Origin: Nitrospira sp.
GTDB taxonomy: Bacteria > Nitrospirota > Nitrospiria > Nitrospirales > Nitrospiraceae
Length of the DNA: 6,345 nucleotides
NCBI GenBank assembly: GCA_015904045.1
Contig: JABMDG010000056.1
Coordinates: forward strand, 3,690-10,034
Reading direction: 5' to 3'
This document shows, piece after piece, positions 5,233 through 6,345 of this stretch. The translations under genes were made by a program, and so were the position numbers. The first letter of the stretch is position 1. Each line of letters opens with the position of its first letter. The notes under the pieces are model-generated. The model was not told where the DNA came from, made no database searches, and saw nothing but the letters and a program-made list of their open reading frames with translations.

Positions 5233-6345
5233 TCACGGAGTGGGGGGAGATGATTCAGACGGCAGTGCAACATCCGGCGCAGGAGTCTTGCTCTCTTCAT
5301 CCGATGTCGCAAGATCAATCGGAAGCGTCAGCGTATTCGTCAGCACATCGACGGCAAGCTGGGCCAGCCCGGACAGACCCGATGCAAAGGACTTCACCGG
5401 CATGTAGGTGACATCGGGATTTTCGACCGCCCCCTTGACAGAAAAAATCGCCGTCGCCAATCCTTTCCGTTCACCGGCCAGAATTCGGCCGAAGAGGGGT
5501 ATGGTCTTGATGAATTGCGAGTAGGACCCGAATGGACTCACCGCCATGACGAGATCCAGCTGATCGGTCGGCAAATCGTACTGGCCCGCCGCCGTGAGCT
5601 TCAGAATCGGACTGTCCATTATCATGTTGTCGGTCTGAAACACGCCGTTCTGGATCACAACCGTCCCGGAAATTTTGTTGTACGGCAGCCCCTCCTTTTC
5701 AAGGTCCATTTTTCCCTGCAAGACGACCGGAAGGTTCAAGAGACGGATGATTTTCCATACCGCCCGCTCGCTTGATTTGAGAATGTGCCCTTTTTCCAAT
5801 AACACCTCGGCCTTCCCGTTGAGCGACGGATAGACCCCATGGGGATTGCGGCCATGCCCCCGAATAGAGCCGCTCAGCCGCATATCCCCTGTCACACCGG
5901 TCACATGGCCATCCGTGAATCGCAACAGATCGCTGACCGGCACACCGGTGGCGCGGAACGAGACGTCCATTTCCACCGGCGTCTTTCTGGCCAGTTGGGC
6001 CACGAGCCGCCCGGCGACTTGTCCGTGAGCCGATTCGCCGGAAATACGATCGACATCGAGCACCCCGTCTTGAATGTTCACGCGCGCCGACAACCCGCCG
6101 AACTTCATGTGCTTGTAATGACCGCGTGCGATTGCCGCAGCCATCGTCACCCGGCTCGTCGCCGCCAAGTCTTCAAGAAATTCCCGCACGACCGACCGGT
6201 CCCCCTTGGGAATCAACAGATCCAGATCCAACTGATTCGACTCGATCTTGCCGGTGATCACCGGCTTGGCCGTCCAGTTTTTGACCGTGGCCTCCAAGGC
6301 CACATCGCTGTCATGGATCTTGAACGACAATCGTTTGATCTCGGC
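5233..6345 (-). CDS. AsmA-family protein, C-terminal part (same gene as 1-2352 across the circular join)
   Basis: This frame enters at the right edge and ends at TGA 5233-5235. Bases 6247-6345 duplicate 1-99 in the same codon phase, so joining 6246 to 1 gives one uninterrupted protein of 784 + 337 = 1121 residues. The segment carries the recognisable AsmA-like C-terminal region at about residues 940-1090 of the joined protein. It contains GKMDLEKEGLPYNKISG, then VFQTDNMIMDSPILKL, then a SPFGSYSQFIKTIPLFGRIL stretch and a VKGAVENPDVTYMPVKS motif typical of the family. The last ~20 residues are Pro/Ser-rich and probably disordered. The TTG at 6330 is not a real start, because the frame is open on both sides of it. 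The M24 gene follows 123 bp downstream on the same strand. Function, by family: envelope lipid transport or outer-membrane biogenesis, in the periplasm. Confidence 0.87.
   Translation of the reverse strand, partial: AEIKRLSFKIHDSDVALEATVKNWTAKPVITGKIESNQLDLDLLIPKGDRSVVREFLEDLAATSRVTMAAAIARGHYKHMKFGGLSARVNIQDGVLDVDRISGESAHGQVAGRLVAQLARKTPVEMDVSFRATGVPVSDLLRFTDGHVTGVTGDMRLSGSIRGHGRNPHGVYPSLNGKAEVLLEKGHILKSSERAVWKIIRLLNLPVVLQGKMDLEKEGLPYNKISGTVVIQNGVFQTDNMIMDSPILKLTAAGQYDLPTDQLDLVMAVSPFGSYSQFIKTIPLFGRILAGERKGLATAIFSVKGAVENPDVTYMPVKSFASGLSGLAQLAVDVLTNTLTLPIDLATSDEESKTPAPDVALPSESSPPTP
6247..6345. repeat. Right copy of 99-bp terminal direct repeat
   Basis: Exact copy of bases 1-99. Removing it gives a 6246-bp circle whose only gene across the join, the AsmA-like gene, stays in frame. 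The sequence cannot by itself separate a real circle, a head-to-tail tandem array and a cyclic path in an assembly graph. Confidence 0.97.

Noticed and set aside
5228..5240. Inverted repeat CTCCG-TCA-CGGAG as a terminator at the AsmA stop
   Set aside because: The stem is only five pairs and no T-run follows on the minus strand, so it is too weak to call.
5106..5318. Minus-strand 70-codon frame between the AsmA-like and M24 genes
   Set aside because: It overlaps the end of the AsmA-like gene and the promoter region in another frame and has no recognisable domain.
1..6345. CRISPR array, tRNA, rRNA, insertion sequence or phage genes
   Set aside because: I found no spaced repeats, cloverleaf-like RNA, transposase motif or structural phage protein on either strand.

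Overview
The window is a GC-rich piece of ordinary bacterial chromosomal coding DNA that appears to close into a circle. Bases 6247-6345 repeat bases 1-99 exactly. If this is a circularisation overlap, the unique circle is 6246 bp. Two facts support the join: 6246 is divisible by three, and one large minus-strand gene (AsmA-like) reads through it without a frame break. The gene styles (long AsmA-like protein, M24 peptidase, single-domain PilZ, SthA-type flavoprotein, RtcB) suggest a Gram-negative bacterium. Nitrospira/Nitrospirota is my best guess, from general resemblance only.

Layout on the minus strand, following the circle: (1) an AsmA-family protein of about 1121 residues starts near 2352, runs down to 1, continues from 6246 and stops at 5233; (2) after about 120 bp holding a good sigma70-type promoter, a complete M24 (Xaa-Pro-peptidase-like) gene lies at 5109-3955; (3) directly behind it is a remnant of the RNA ligase gene rtcB, of which only the last ~110 codons survive, with a one-base frameshift (3910-3540); (4) 28 bp further on is a small PilZ-domain gene (3511-3161). 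On the plus strand, converging on pilZ, is the C-terminal half of a soluble pyridine-nucleotide transhydrogenase, sthA (about 2365-3066). Its 5' half is missing and it abuts the start of the AsmA gene head to head.

Two places therefore look like breakpoints. At J1 (~2350-2370) the interior of sthA meets the 5' end of the AsmA gene. At J2 (~3881-3954) the end of the M24 gene meets the interior of rtcB. The simplest inferred history is a native order AsmA - M24 - rtcB remnant - pilZ - (opposed) sthA, with rtcB already a pseudogene and the circle closed by a single new join at J1. That join could be a real excision, an amplification chimera or an assembly error.

I see no replication protein, partition system, relaxase, recombinase, transposase, phage gene, toxin-antitoxin pair, CRISPR array or RNA gene. 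Nothing indicates a self-replicating element or a new multi-gene system. The genes have unrelated roles (envelope biogenesis, peptide turnover, RNA repair, c-di-GMP sensing, redox balance). The main interest is the circularity and the two truncating junctions.
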